A program made the translations under genes and the position numbers. Shown one piece after another: positions 54,222 through 63,385 of a stretch of 64,000 nucleotides of DNA. The stretch is taken from positions 928,032 to 992,031 of the forward strand of contig NZ_CP043006.1 of NCBI RefSeq assembly GCF_008086345.1, in the 5' to 3' direction. The notes under the pieces were generated by a model, which was given only the letters and a program-made list of their open reading frames with translations, was not told the DNA's origin and ran no database searches. Numbering within the stretch: position 1 is the stretch's first letter; each line of letters opens with the position of its first letter. Source of the stretch: Chitinophaga sp. XS-30 (GTDB lineage: Bacteria > Bacteroidota > Bacteroidia > Chitinophagales > Chitinophagaceae).

Positions 54222-55652
54222 TCAATAACCGGGGTTAGGTGTAAGCGATGGATTAAGCAGCAGATCGTTTTCCGGGATCGGGAAAAGCTGCTTATCAGAA
54301 TTCCAGGTGGCGTCTTTCAACGGCGCGGCTGCAGCCATTACCGCATCGATGGTCCCCGACCTTTTGAGGTCGAAGAAACGGTTGGCGAATTCGGTGAACA
54401 GTTCCACTTTTCTTTCTTTAAGAATGGCCGTCAGCAACCCGGGTTGTGTGGCGGCTGTTGTGGGGAGCAGGCCTGCGCGGATTCTTACGGAATCAAGATC
54501 GGCCTGTGCGCCGCCTATGTTGCTCTGCTGCGCACGGGCTTCGGCCCTGATCAGGAACAGTTCGGCCTTACGCAGAAAAATAGCGCGTTCGGCGCCTGCA
54601 GCATTCGATCTGAACTTATTGGGGAAGTGGTAGGTAACCGCTGGCGTTACGCCCGTATATTCGGTAGACCGCACCCAGGTGGAAAAGCGGCCATCGTTCG
54701 TTTCAAACGCGTCCAGCATGGTATTGTTAAAGGCAACCAGCACAAGGTAAGACGAAGGAGCGTTGGTTATAACGGGCGGCATTGCGTTATTATAAAACCC
54801 GTATTCAAAGGCCTTTTCATCATTCTTGTTGGCTATGGCCCAGATCGTTTCCTTATTGATGCCATTATTCGCCAGGAACACCTCGCTTAAGGGGGACAAT
54901 TTGTAGGCCGGATCTGTCAATACAGCAGTGGCCGCGATCTCTGCATTTTCCCATTCCTTCATATACAGATATACTTTGGCCAGGAAAGCGGTAGCCGCGC
55001 CTTTGTTGGGCCTCACCCTGTGCGTAGTGGCGGTCCCGTACCCGTCGCGATACCCGGTGCTTAACATCGCCTCCGCATCCTTCAGGTCCTGCACGATCTG
55101 CGCATAGACCAGGTTGACCGGTGTTCTGGGCATACTGCCATTTGTACGGTAGTCCGTCGTCAATACCAATGGCGCATCTCCATACAAATTCACCAGGTAG
55201 AAATACAGGAATGCCCTGAGGAAAAGGCTTTCTCCCAGCCACTGGTTTTTGTTGTACAGCACTGCCGATGTACTCCTGATACCCTCTATGGTGGCGTTCA
55301 CCGCAAAGATCTTCGCATAGATATTGCTCCAGTGGCTGGTATTGGCAGATGTGATGCTATTGGCATAAAAGGCGAGGCTGGTGGTATTGCTCGTGGCGAT
55401 GGGCATCAGCTCGTCTGTGTACAATCCCGTAAGATAAGGGATATTGGAGCCCGTGGCGCCGGAAAAAACACCGGACCCCGTTAGGCTCAGGAAGTTGCCG
55501 GTAACTATGGCGGATACGGAATTGTCGGATACATAGGCATCGGTACCGGCGATGGTGCCTGCCGGCAGTTTGGTATTGTCCAGGTATTTTTCGCAGCCGG
55601 TGAAAGCGAATAAAGCAGCGGCTATGATAGTGCTTGTTATGATCGTTCTCAT
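54222..55652 (-). CDS. SusD/RagB-family outer-membrane lipoprotein
   Basis: A 476-residue substrate-binding lipoprotein that caps the SusC channel on the cell surface. The lipobox is ALFAFTGCEKYLD with the lipid cysteine at 19. Family features: helical repeat regions with FLRAFLYFYLVNLYGDAPLV and NKGAATAFLAKVYLYMKEWENAE, and the C-terminal RKAELFLIRAEARAQ, LLTAILKERKVELFTEFANRFFDLKRSG and PIPENDLLLNPSLTPNPGY. It lies 12 bases after SusC. No glycan enzymes are next to it, so the cargo could be a peptide or other small complex. Confidence 0.94.
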   Translation of the reverse strand: MRTIITSTIIAAALFAFTGCEKYLDNTKLPAGTIAGTDAYVSDNSVSAIVTGNFLSLTGSGVFSGATGSNIPYLTGLYTDELMPIATSNTTSLAFYANSITSANTSHWSNIYAKIFAVNATIEGIRSTSAVLYNKNQWLGESLFLRAFLYFYLVNLYGDAPLVLTTDYRTNGSMPRTPVNLVYAQIVQDLKDAEAMLSTGYRDGYGTATTHRVRPNKGAATAFLAKVYLYMKEWENAEIAATAVLTDPAYKLSPLSEVFLANNGINKETIWAIANKNDEKAFEYGFYNNAMPPVITNAPSSYLVLVAFNNTMLDAFETNDGRFSTWVRSTEYTGVTPAVTYHFPNKFRSNAAGAERAIFLRKAELFLIRAEARAQQSNIGGAQADLDSVRIRAGLLPTTAATQPGLLTAILKERKVELFTEFANRFFDLKRSGTIDAVMAAAAPLKDATWNSDKQLFPIPENDLLLNPSLTPNPGY

Positions 55653-55664
55653 GTTGTTACGCTT

Positions 55665-58600
55665 TTATAAAGTAAGATTGATGCCCGCGGTGAATACACG
55701 CATGGGCGGGATAGTTCCCGCATCCAGATTTTCAGGATCGAGGCCGTCATAACCGGATATGGTCAGCAGGTTTTGCCCTTGCAGGTACACGGACAGGTCT
55801 TTTATCCGCATTCTTTGCAGCAGGGCGGCTTTCACGTTATACCGCAGGCTCAGGTTCTGCAGCCTTGCATACGAGGCGTCGCTGTAAGCCCCGCTGCTGG
55901 CCTGGTAGTAGAAGTGCCTCGACCAGTTGCTGAAGTCCGCGCTGATTTTCGGTACGTCCGTAACATCCCCCGGCTGCTGCCATCGGTCCAGCCAGAACGT
56001 ACCGCCGTTAAGGCCCATGTAACCCAGCGGGAAACCTGTCTGCGCCAGCATATTCTTTCCCAGCCGCTTTGTGTACGCGAAAGAAACGTCCAGCGACCAT
56101 CTCTTATAGGTGAACGAGTTCTGGAAACCACCGTAATATGCAGGAGCAAGGTCGAGGAAAACGGTTTTGTCCTCATTTTTCAATCCGCTCGTATAGTCTC
56201 CTTTGGTACCATCCAGGGTTATAAAACTGTAATAGCCGGTCTCCGGATTGATGCCGGCATAATTATACAGCACGACGCCGGTTACCGGTTTGTCCAATAC
56301 ATAATTCGCGTTCAGTGTGGTATTCACAGGCAGCTTGACGAGCCTGCTTTTTGGAATGGAAATATTGAAACGGGTAGACCAGCGGAAGTTCCGGTGTTTG
56401 ATGTTCAGGGAATTCAGGCTGGCCTCCCAGCCGCTGGTACGGATGGTAGCGTCCGAGTTCACGGCCATGGAGCTCATGCCCGTTACGCTGTTCAGGGGCT
56501 GATTGATCAGCTGGTTGGATGAGATGTTCCGGTATGCGCTCACCTCCGCATATATGCGGTCATCAAAAAATCCCAGCTCCAGCCCTATTTCGGATTTCCT
56601 GTTCTTTTCCCAACTCAGCAGCGGGTTGGCCAGCCTGTTGGGACTGAGGCCGGTTTTGCCCAGGTATGTTCCGGACGCTGCGCTGTATGTGCTGAGATAA
56701 GCAAAGTCGCCCACAGCATCACCACCGATAAGCCCCGTGCTTCCCCTGAGTTTCCCGAAGCTGATAAACGGCGCCAGGCCCTGAAAGAATTTTTCTTCGC
56801 TGAAAAGCCAGGAGAGCGCCACTGAACCAAAGTTGCCGAACTTTCTGCCCGGCCCGAATTTGGTAGAGCCATCCCGCCGCCCGTTCAGGTTGACGATGTA
56901 CTTTTCATCCCAGATGAATTTCAACACAGCATAAGCGCCTACGGAGCGGTAAGGGGTTTCATTAAAGGAGGTCGTTACCCTCGTGCCGACAGAAGGATTG
57001 CTCAGCAGCGCATCAGACGCAAAACCTTCGCCATGGATCTCGTTGGAGAAGGACAGCTTGTTATCCAGCCGGCCGCCGGTCCTGATATTCAGGTCACCTT
57101 TGCTGAAGACCCGGGTAGAAAATTCGGCATAAGGCGAAAAGCTGATCGTGCGTACGTTGTATACGTTGGACAAGCTGTGCGTTTCAGCGGCGGCATTGGC
57201 ATAGGTGGGCGGTTTGGCCGTAGTGGGGTATGCCATGAACTCGCGGCTGGAGATCTCGTTATAGCTGATATCCGCATGCAGTGTCAGCCCGTTGAAAGGC
57301 CGGTACACGAGGGAGCCATTCCCCAACAGGTTGTTGGTGACATTCTTGTATATCTTGCTGATATCGCCCGCCAGGTCATTGGTGCCTTCTTCCCAGCTGA
57401 TGTTGCCATCCGGGAGGAATAATGGAGGGCCGTTGGGCGCTGCCAGCGAAATGGAAGAAGAAAAGTCCATCGGCACCATATCGTTGCCGGATGACAGATA
57501 TGTTGCCGCCAGCATGATGCTGAATTTGTTGTCATTCGTCGTGCTGTTCAGCGACAGCCGTATTGAACCATCTGTATGAGAGCCCCGGTGGCGCTGGATG
57601 TTCCCGTTATTCCGGAAGCTGCCGCCAACAAGGTAGCTGGTGTTTTGCGATCCGCCACTGTAGGAAATGGAAGCGTTGGTGGTTTGCGCGTAGCTGCCCA
57701 GCAGGTCTTTCCGGTAATCATTGTAACGGTCTTCTGGCCAGGTACCGTTGATGTCCTTATCCATCGCTGAGGGTGTTCTGCCATCGTTCTTCAGTCCCTC
57801 GCGCCGCAACATGAGATATTGCTCCGTATTCATGATCGGCGGTGTTTTCCCTAATACAGATACGCCGGTATATACATTTGCATTGAAAGTGGGCGATGTT
57901 CCCAGTTTTGCTTTTTTTGTGGTCACGAGGATCACCCCGTATGCGCCCGAGGTGCCGTACAATGCGGTAGCGTCCGCGTCTTTCAGCACGCTGATGCTTT
58001 CGATGTCATTTGGATTAAGATAATTCAGGCCGTTGCCGCCCTGAAGGAAGGATGCCGTACCATAACTGGTATTGGCAGATAGCGGCAATGTGGCGCCGGG
58101 ATACATTACGCCGTCCACAACCACCAGCGGCGGCGGTGCGCCGGTGGCCAGATTGGCCGCGCTTCTTAACCGCAGCCTGAAGGCGCCGCCCGGCTGACCG
58201 GTCACCTGCTGAATGAACAGGCCCGGCACTTTACCCTGAATGGCTTCGAATACGTTGTTCACAGGGTTCTTGCGGATCTCTTCCGCCGTGATGGTCGTTA
58301 CGTTGCCGGTATTGAACCGCTTGGATGTGGTGGTATTGCCGAAGCCGATCACCTGCACCTGGTCAAGTTCCGAAGAACTTTGCGGCAAGGCCACCATGAT
58401 GTCGTTCTTATTTGTCAGCGTCAGCTCCTTCTCCTTGTATCCGATAAAACTTACGATCAGCACTGCCTGCTCCCTGACATTTTTCAGCCGGAAGTTCCCT
58501 TTACCATCGCTGCTCACGGCGTTATTGGTCCCTTTAACCCTGATGCTGGCGCCCGGTAGCGGCTGTCCGCGTTCATCCGTCACCTTGCCGGTAACGATGC

Positions 58601-59033
58601 GCGTTGTATCCATATGCGGAGCAGTAAGGACCGGGAGCATCACTTTCCCCGGCCGGATGTACACGAATTTTTCCGGCTCTTTTATTTCGTAGATGAATGG
58701 CAACCCTTTCAGACAAAGGTCCAGTGCCTGCATCAGCGAGGCGTCTTTCAGGTGTACCGTTACAACCGGCGCCTGAGCGATCAGCTGGTCGGACCAGAAA
58801 AAAGAGTAGCCGGTCTGTTCCTGTATCTGATCCAGCACTTTCTCCAGTGATAAAGCGGATGCGGAAATCGTGACCTTTTGCGAATAGGCGCCGGCCGTCA
58901 CATGCAGGCTGGCCACCATCAGGATAAATGCTGTGAGTTTCATTGTCAACCACCATTTGGACCGGAAAAGACCTTTACCCGGCAGGTACATGCACAGGCC
59001 ATCCCATGCCTTGCAGAAAGCAGTTAGTTTCAT
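55665..59033 (-). CDS. SusC/RagA-family TonB-dependent outer-membrane transporter with STN domain
   Basis: An 1122-residue transporter and signal transducer. After a 46-residue leader, an STN domain (ASALSLEKVLDQIQEQTGYSFFW) is followed by a CarboxypepD_reg domain (GKVTDERGQPLPGASIRVKG). The plug has FEAIQGKVPGLFIQQVTGQPG and LVVVDGVMYPG, then a barrel ending FTAGINLTL. STN together with the upstream FecR and ECF sigma genes marks signalling across both membranes. The leader has a repeated MKLTAF (residues 1 and 31), so the start may be 59033 or 58943. The more complete reading is used here. Confidence 0.94.
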   Translation of the reverse strand: MKLTAFCKAWDGLCMYLPGKGLFRSKWWLTMKLTAFILMVASLHVTAGAYSQKVTISASALSLEKVLDQIQEQTGYSFFWSDQLIAQAPVVTVHLKDASLMQALDLCLKGLPFIYEIKEPEKFVYIRPGKVMLPVLTAPHMDTTRIVTGKVTDERGQPLPGASIRVKGTNNAVSSDGKGNFRLKNVREQAVLIVSFIGYKEKELTLTNKNDIMVALPQSSSELDQVQVIGFGNTTTSKRFNTGNVTTITAEEIRKNPVNNVFEAIQGKVPGLFIQQVTGQPGGAFRLRLRSAANLATGAPPPLVVVDGVMYPGATLPLSANTSYGTASFLQGGNGLNYLNPNDIESISVLKDADATALYGTSGAYGVILVTTKKAKLGTSPTFNANVYTGVSVLGKTPPIMNTEQYLMLRREGLKNDGRTPSAMDKDINGTWPEDRYNDYRKDLLGSYAQTTNASISYSGGSQNTSYLVGGSFRNNGNIQRHRGSHTDGSIRLSLNSTTNDNKFSIMLAATYLSSGNDMVPMDFSSSISLAAPNGPPLFLPDGNISWEEGTNDLAGDISKIYKNVTNNLLGNGSLVYRPFNGLTLHADISYNEISSREFMAYPTTAKPPTYANAAAETHSLSNVYNVRTISFSPYAEFSTRVFSKGDLNIRTGGRLDNKLSFSNEIHGEGFASDALLSNPSVGTRVTTSFNETPYRSVGAYAVLKFIWDEKYIVNLNGRRDGSTKFGPGRKFGNFGSVALSWLFSEEKFFQGLAPFISFGKLRGSTGLIGGDAVGDFAYLSTYSAASGTYLGKTGLSPNRLANPLLSWEKNRKSEIGLELGFFDDRIYAEVSAYRNISSNQLINQPLNSVTGMSSMAVNSDATIRTSGWEASLNSLNIKHRNFRWSTRFNISIPKSRLVKLPVNTTLNANYVLDKPVTGVVLYNYAGINPETGYYSFITLDGTKGDYTSGLKNEDKTVFLDLAPAYYGGFQNSFTYKRWSLDVSFAYTKRLGKNMLAQTGFPLGYMGLNGGTFWLDRWQQPGDVTDVPKISADFSNWSRHFYYQASSGAYSDASYARLQNLSLRYNVKAALLQRMRIKDLSVYLQGQNLLTISGYDGLDPENLDAGTIPPMRVFTAGINLTL

Positions 59034-59184
59034 ACTTTTGTAATGTTGGGTTTTAGCTGAAAAATTGCTGTTAGCGAACACTTTTTGCAGGGTAGCCCAA
59101 CGATATCCGGATTCCGAGTTCCAGTCGGGATCCGTTTTTTTTGGGCCGGCCCTGATATTTTACTTGTTACATATGCTTTATTGA

Positions 59185-60291
59185 TTATGGTATAGTCCCC
59201 TTTACGATCAGTTTGCCGTTGGTCCATTCTACAGGCAGCCCGTTGTCATTCAATGCCTTTATGACGAGCGACAGGTGTACACTCCGGCTGATGGAGCCAC
59301 TGAAGCTCATTTCAGGAATATTTCCTTCAAAAACCACATCCACATCGTACCAGCGGGATACCTGGCGCATGAACGCAGCAACATCCAGATATTTCATGGA
59401 TAATTGCCCGTGCAGCCATGCGGTTGCCTGCCGGGTGTCCACTTCTCTCACCGCCCAAACCCCCGTTACGCCAAGCGCTCCCTGTTGCCCGGGTTTCAGC
59501 ACGGTTTGCCCGATACGCACAGCGCCTTCCAGCAATGTGGTCTGTATGGCCGGCTCTTCTTTATATGCCATGACGTTGAAGCGGGTACCCAGTACCTCTA
59601 CCATGGCCTCACGGGCTTTTACAACGAAAGGTTGGCCGGCATTCCCGGCCACTTCGAAATATACTTCCCCGGTGATCTCCACTCTTCTTTCCTCACCGCT
59701 GAACGCCACCGGATAACGGATGGAGCTGGCGGCATTGAGCCATGCGCGGGTACCGTCCGGTAAATCTACCTGATACTGCCCGCCTCGTGGGGTGGACAAT
59801 ATATTGTAGGCGAGCATGCCTGAATTTGCGGATGGCTGTGCATAGGCAAGGCGACCACTGTCCACTTTCATGATCTTCACTCCGTTCTGTTCCGCCAGGT
59901 GCCCATTGGCGGCATCATCCAGTGCGATCTGTGCGCCATTGGCGAGGGTGAGCGTGGCTTTGAGGGTGCCGGGTGCATGGTCAGCCAGCTGCAGGGCCGG
60001 CGGTGACGGTCTGAACCAGAAATAGGCGATAGCAGCGATGGCAAGCACTGCCGCAGCAACAGCCAGTTTTTTGTAAATGGAAAAGGTGCGGGCTTTGCGG
60101 ATACGCATGTGTATATAGGCAAGCGATTGCGCTTCCAGCTGTGCGCGGCCCGCCAGTGTGTCCGCATCCACTTCCGTGCTTTCCGTTTCAAAAGAAGCAT
60201 AAAATTCCTGCAGCAGCTTTCTTTCTGCAGCAGTGGCCACGCCGGCGTTATAATGTTCGATTGCCTGGTTGATATCTTCTGGTAAATTCAT
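59185..60291 (-). CDS. FecR-family anti-sigma factor
   Basis: A 368-residue inner-membrane regulator. The cytoplasmic N-terminus (about 90 residues) would hold the sigma factor, then TM (LAVAAAVLAIAAIAYFWF). The periplasmic FecR domain has LPDGTRAWLNAASSIRYPVAF, then VEITGEVYFEVA and PFVVKAREAMVEVLGTRFNVMAY. The C-terminal DUF4974-like part has MSFSGSISRSVHLSLVIKAL. It lies between the sigma factor (62 bases upstream) and susC (151 bases downstream). Confidence 0.94.
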   Translation of the reverse strand: MNLPEDINQAIEHYNAGVATAAERKLLQEFYASFETESTEVDADTLAGRAQLEAQSLAYIHMRIRKARTFSIYKKLAVAAAVLAIAAIAYFWFRPSPPALQLADHAPGTLKATLTLANGAQIALDDAANGHLAEQNGVKIMKVDSGRLAYAQPSANSGMLAYNILSTPRGGQYQVDLPDGTRAWLNAASSIRYPVAFSGEERRVEITGEVYFEVAGNAGQPFVVKAREAMVEVLGTRFNVMAYKEEPAIQTTLLEGAVRIGQTVLKPGQQGALGVTGVWAVREVDTRQATAWLHGQLSMKYLDVAAFMRQVSRWYDVDVVFEGNIPEMSFSGSISRSVHLSLVIKALNDNGLPVEWTNGKLIVKGTIP

Positions 60292-60353
60292 AATGTGCCT
60301 ACAATTAGTAGTATAAAAAGAAGCGGGGGAGTATGAGCCTCCCTAAACATATT

Positions 60354-60911
60354 TTATATCTTAAATAGTATGGTGATGACTTTAAGCACCTTGCGAAAAT
60401 GAGAGAGGGCTTTGGTGAGGTGGCTTTTCACGGTAAAGGGGGATAGGTCGAGTTTATAGGCGATCTCCCGGATGGTGTACCCTTCCAGCCGGCTGTAACG
60501 GAATACCAGCTGCCGGACCGGCGGCAGGGTATTGGTTTCTTCCAGGATGATAGCCAGCAGATCTTTGGTGTACAGCAGCTGGTCAACGGAAACGTCATCC
60601 GGCAATGTCTCCGGAAGCGCTTCATCTATCAGCCGCATTTTTTTTCCGGAGCGGAGATATGCGAGGGATAGATATTTGACGGCGGTAGCCAGGTAATTCT
60701 CCAGCTTTTCGATGTCGGTTTTATGCCGGTTGTTCCAGAGGCTGATGAAGACTTCCTGCATGATGTCCTTTGCCGTATCGGCATCCTTTACACGCTGCAG
60801 GGATATCGCCATCAGTTTCTCCCAATAACGGCGATGTATTTCGTTGAAAGCACGGTGATCATCCTGTTTCACCCGCAGGAAGAGCTCGCTGTCGCTTAGC
60901 GCTGTGTACAT
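60354..60911 (-). CDS. ECF-family RNA polymerase sigma factor (Bacteroidota FecI-like type)
   Basis: A 185-residue sigma-70 relative. Region 2: FNEIHRRYWEKLMAISLQRV, then DIMQEVFISLWNNR. Region 4: LPPVRQLVFRYSRLEGYTIREIAYKLDLSPFTVKSHL. The ATG at 60911 (MYTALSDSELFLRV) is used; a TTG 20 codons earlier gives an unlikely extension. It would be released by FecR when SusC is loaded, and drive the susCD unit. It is divergent from the BamA-like gene. Confidence 0.95.
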   Translation of the reverse strand: MYTALSDSELFLRVKQDDHRAFNEIHRRYWEKLMAISLQRVKDADTAKDIMQEVFISLWNNRHKTDIEKLENYLATAVKYLSLAYLRSGKKMRLIDEALPETLPDDVSVDQLLYTKDLLAIILEETNTLPPVRQLVFRYSRLEGYTIREIAYKLDLSPFTVKSHLTKALSHFRKVLKVITILFKI

Positions 60912-61108
60912 ATGGTCAGCTTCGTTCTGGTTGATATCGGGAAATAAAACTTTGTGCGCGAACAGGTACAAATGTTGTGGTTGGCCCGTCAGGACGCGTT
61001 AAATGTAGTGATCTTTCAGGAATATTTCCCGATTATAAGGCAGGCATCTGCCATGCCATGACGGCCGTCCATGATCGTACTTCCGGTTTTTTTTGCATCT
61101 TGCGGCCT

Positions 61109-62245
61109 ATGCGTAAAACCATAACAGCAGTCTCCTTATTGATACTGGCCGGTTCCGTGAAAGCACAGGACACCATCCGGCTGCGCAAAAGCAGCTTGTT
61201 CCCCCTGCCGGTCGTCGGGTATTCCCCGGAGAAGGGGTTTGAGTTCGGCGTCGCCGCGCTGTATTCCTATTACGCAGATAAAAAAGACCCTTCCCCGCTG
61301 ACCCGGAACTCCACCGCCAGTGTGCTCGCTACTTTCACCACCCGCAACCAGTTCAAGTTCGACGCCCGCTCCGAGAACTGGACGAGGGGCAACGACTATC
61401 ATTTCAAAACCAATTTCCGCTACCATAATTTCCCTTTCTATTTCTTCGGACTGGGAGACAGTACACAGTACGACAACCGCTCACTTGTGGGGAACAAACG
61501 CTACAAGCTCCTGCTGGAAGCTGAAAAGCGCGTCACCAGTCACTTCTACGCGGGCCTTTCCCTGCAATACCAGCATGACAGGTTCACAGCCGATGATGAA
61601 AAAGGCGCTTATCCGATGGCAAGCCTGCAGGACAAGGAGGGAGGGCATGTTACCTTCATCGGTGTCACGGGCGTCTTTGACAACCGGGATAACCAGAACT
61701 ATACTACCCACGGTTCCTTTTTCCGCTTCAATGTGGCATACGCACCGGCTTTTCTGAGCAAACACCCGCTCTGGCGCCTGGAAGCGAAGGCCAATCATTT
61801 CTTCCCCCTCTCCCCCAAAAGCACGCTGGGCCTGAACGCCTACGGGCATTCGTTGCAGGGGGAAACGCTGCCTTTTTACCTGCTGCCGGAACTTGGGAAC
61901 GATAATATTATGCGCGGCTACTATACCGGCCGATACCGCGGACAGAATTACCTGGCGGCACAGGCGGAATACCGTTACCTGATAGATCCGAAGATCCGCA
62001 TCAAGCTGTGGTTCCTCGATCTGCAACCCACTTTTGCACTTGCGGGCTTTGCAGGGGCCGGTAGCGTTACAGGGAACCGTGACTTTTCCTTTTCGCGGCT
62101 GAAACCCAACTATGGCCTGGGCATCCGTTATTTCTATGACAAGGTTTCTCGTCTCACCGTGCGGCTGGATTACGGTTGGGGTGAAAAGCGGCCGGGAGAG
62201 AAGCGCCAGGGCGGGTTTTATCTTTCGCTGGCAGAAGCCTTCTGA
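61109..62245 (+). CDS. BamA/TamA-type outer-membrane barrel protein without POTRA domains
   Basis: A 378-residue protein: signal peptide MRKTITAVSLLILAGSVKAQ, then directly a barrel domain of the surface-antigen (bac_surface_Ag) kind. Features include VVGYSPEKGFEFGVAALYSYY, FKTNFRYHNFPFYFFGLG and GVFDNRDNQNYTTHGSFFRFNV. The lid-type motif is MRGYYTGRYRGQNYLAAQAEYRY. It ends LDYGWGEKRPGEKRQGGFYLSLAEAF, closing in F. The VRGF-type loop appears as MRGYY. No POTRA domain is present. The ATG at 61109 is chosen for its signal peptide; a longer reading is unsupported. Role unknown. Confidence 0.87.
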   Translation: MRKTITAVSLLILAGSVKAQDTIRLRKSSLFPLPVVGYSPEKGFEFGVAALYSYYADKKDPSPLTRNSTASVLATFTTRNQFKFDARSENWTRGNDYHFKTNFRYHNFPFYFFGLGDSTQYDNRSLVGNKRYKLLLEAEKRVTSHFYAGLSLQYQHDRFTADDEKGAYPMASLQDKEGGHVTFIGVTGVFDNRDNQNYTTHGSFFRFNVAYAPAFLSKHPLWRLEAKANHFFPLSPKSTLGLNAYGHSLQGETLPFYLLPELGNDNIMRGYYTGRYRGQNYLAAQAEYRYLIDPKIRIKLWFLDLQPTFALAGFAGAGSVTGNRDFSFSRLKPNYGLGIRYFYDKVSRLTVRLDYGWGEKRPGEKRQGGFYLSLAEAF

Positions 62246-62264
62246 TCATTGCCGGGCAATAAAA

Positions 62265-62292
62265 AAGCTACCTGCCGGAGAGCAGATAGCTT
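62265..62292 (-). terminator. Terminator of the 42-residue membrane protein gene
   Basis: On the minus strand AAGCTATCTGC and GCAGGTAGCTT form an 11-bp stem with one mismatch, followed by TTTTATTG. It lies 24 bases after the small gene's stop. Confidence 0.6.
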
Positions 62293-62316
62293 GCATATAA
62301 ATAAAAAGTTGATCTT

Positions 62317-62445
62317 CTAGCGCTTTACATATTTTACCATGGCATAGAGGAACATCAGGCCAAACAGGATGATGAAGAACCACGCACCGAAATGACCGAT
62401 CTTATTGCCGATCTCATAAAAAGAGTTGAGTAATACAGTCAACAT
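62317..62445 (-). CDS. 42-residue single-helix membrane protein of unknown function
   Basis: A short gene with start MLTVLLNSFYEIGNKIG, then the membrane helix AWFFIILFGLMFLYAMVKY and a basic end VKR, the pattern of a small inner-membrane protein with its basic end in the cytoplasm. It has an ATG, no overlap with any other gene, 72 bases to the upstream stop, and a terminator right after it, which together support it as real. I do not recognise a family. It could be a subunit or regulator of a larger complex. Confidence 0.6.
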   Translation of the reverse strand: MLTVLLNSFYEIGNKIGHFGAWFFIILFGLMFLYAMVKYVKR

Positions 62446-62521
62446 GATATACAATTTTAGAAATTTCAGGGGGCAAGTTAGCGCTTTATCAGGAAAAAGA
62501 CAATGAGTTTTCTCCCTGCTG

Positions 62522-63208
62522 TTATGCTTTCTCTTTGATCAACACCCTCGCAAGGCGGTATTCATAAGCGCCGATATCCTGTATCCGGCCGTCGCGGGGA
62601 ATGCGGCGGACTTCCAGCTGGTAGATAAACCCTTGTTCGAACGAAAAACCGTCGATCGGCTCAGAGAGCTTTTCCCAGGTATCCCCGCGTTTATTGCCGT
62701 ATTGCACTTCATAACATTTTGTTTTGCCGAAGCCCGGGCCACGATCGCATTCAGCTTCACTTTTCACCCAGATCAGCAGCGTTTTTTCCGCCGGCGCCGG
62801 TTTTTCCCTGCGCGTGAGCTTCAGGCCCTGTTCCCCATAAGCCTGCCCCTCGTAAATGAGGCTGCTGTCCGACAGCCGGAAACGCAGGGAATCCTTTACC
62901 GGGTCTCCGCTGCCCACCGTTACCATAGACAGCAACACCGTATCGTCAGACATCTTCCAGTTACCGATCTGCACTATTTCCGGGGCCTGGTTCAGATAGT
63001 CTGTCAGCATTACGGCATCGCCGGTTGGCCTTAATGTGAGCGCGATCATCCGCCCGGGGGAGGACGCGGCAGGGAGGCTGGTCTCGTAATACCCGTCCGG
63101 CGATGCGGTAACGGTATTGATCGTATCCTGCGTGGCGGCGGTTTTAGGATTGTTCTGGCACGAGGAGAACACCCCGGCCAACATGGATAGCCAAAAGATT
63201 CGTTTCAT
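62522..63208 (-). CDS. Lipoprotein with NlpE-like and DUF4377 domains
   Basis: A 228-residue lipoprotein: MKRIFWLSMLAGVFSSC, lipid cysteine at 17. Residues about 35-130 resemble the NlpE N-terminal domain (YYETSLPAASSPGRMIALTL). The C-terminal half looks like DUF4377: LLIWVKSEAECDRGPGFGKTKCYEV, then WEKLSEPIDGFSFEQGFIYQLEVRR, with the two conserved cysteines. Both domains are found in envelope stress or metal-related lipoproteins, but the role here is unknown. ATG at 63208 chosen for the signal. Confidence 0.78.
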   Translation of the reverse strand: MKRIFWLSMLAGVFSSCQNNPKTAATQDTINTVTASPDGYYETSLPAASSPGRMIALTLRPTGDAVMLTDYLNQAPEIVQIGNWKMSDDTVLLSMVTVGSGDPVKDSLRFRLSDSSLIYEGQAYGEQGLKLTRREKPAPAEKTLLIWVKSEAECDRGPGFGKTKCYEVQYGNKRGDTWEKLSEPIDGFSFEQGFIYQLEVRRIPRDGRIQDIGAYEYRLARVLIKEKA

Positions 63209-63385
63209 ATAAAGCATAACAATAAAAACCAGGTTCGGTTTGGTCATTTCCCGGGGGAAATATTGCTTTGAAAAATGATATCCCCTTCTGAAAACAGTGC
63301 TTTTGCGCGTGCAAAACCGGCGTTATTAACAACAACAATGTCAAGCAGAACAATCCTTTCTCGCTGATTAACATATAATTAGTAT

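Noticed and set aside
59034..59184. Separated GTTGGG / CCCAAC inverted repeat between fecR and susC
   Set aside because: Six base pairs about 50 bases apart without other support; likely chance.
63144..63374. Short minus-strand frame with a signal-peptide-like start (MLISEKGLFCLTLLLL)
   Set aside because: It overlaps the start of the DUF4377 lipoprotein gene in another frame, has only 76 codons and no domain; the hydrophobic start is probably chance.
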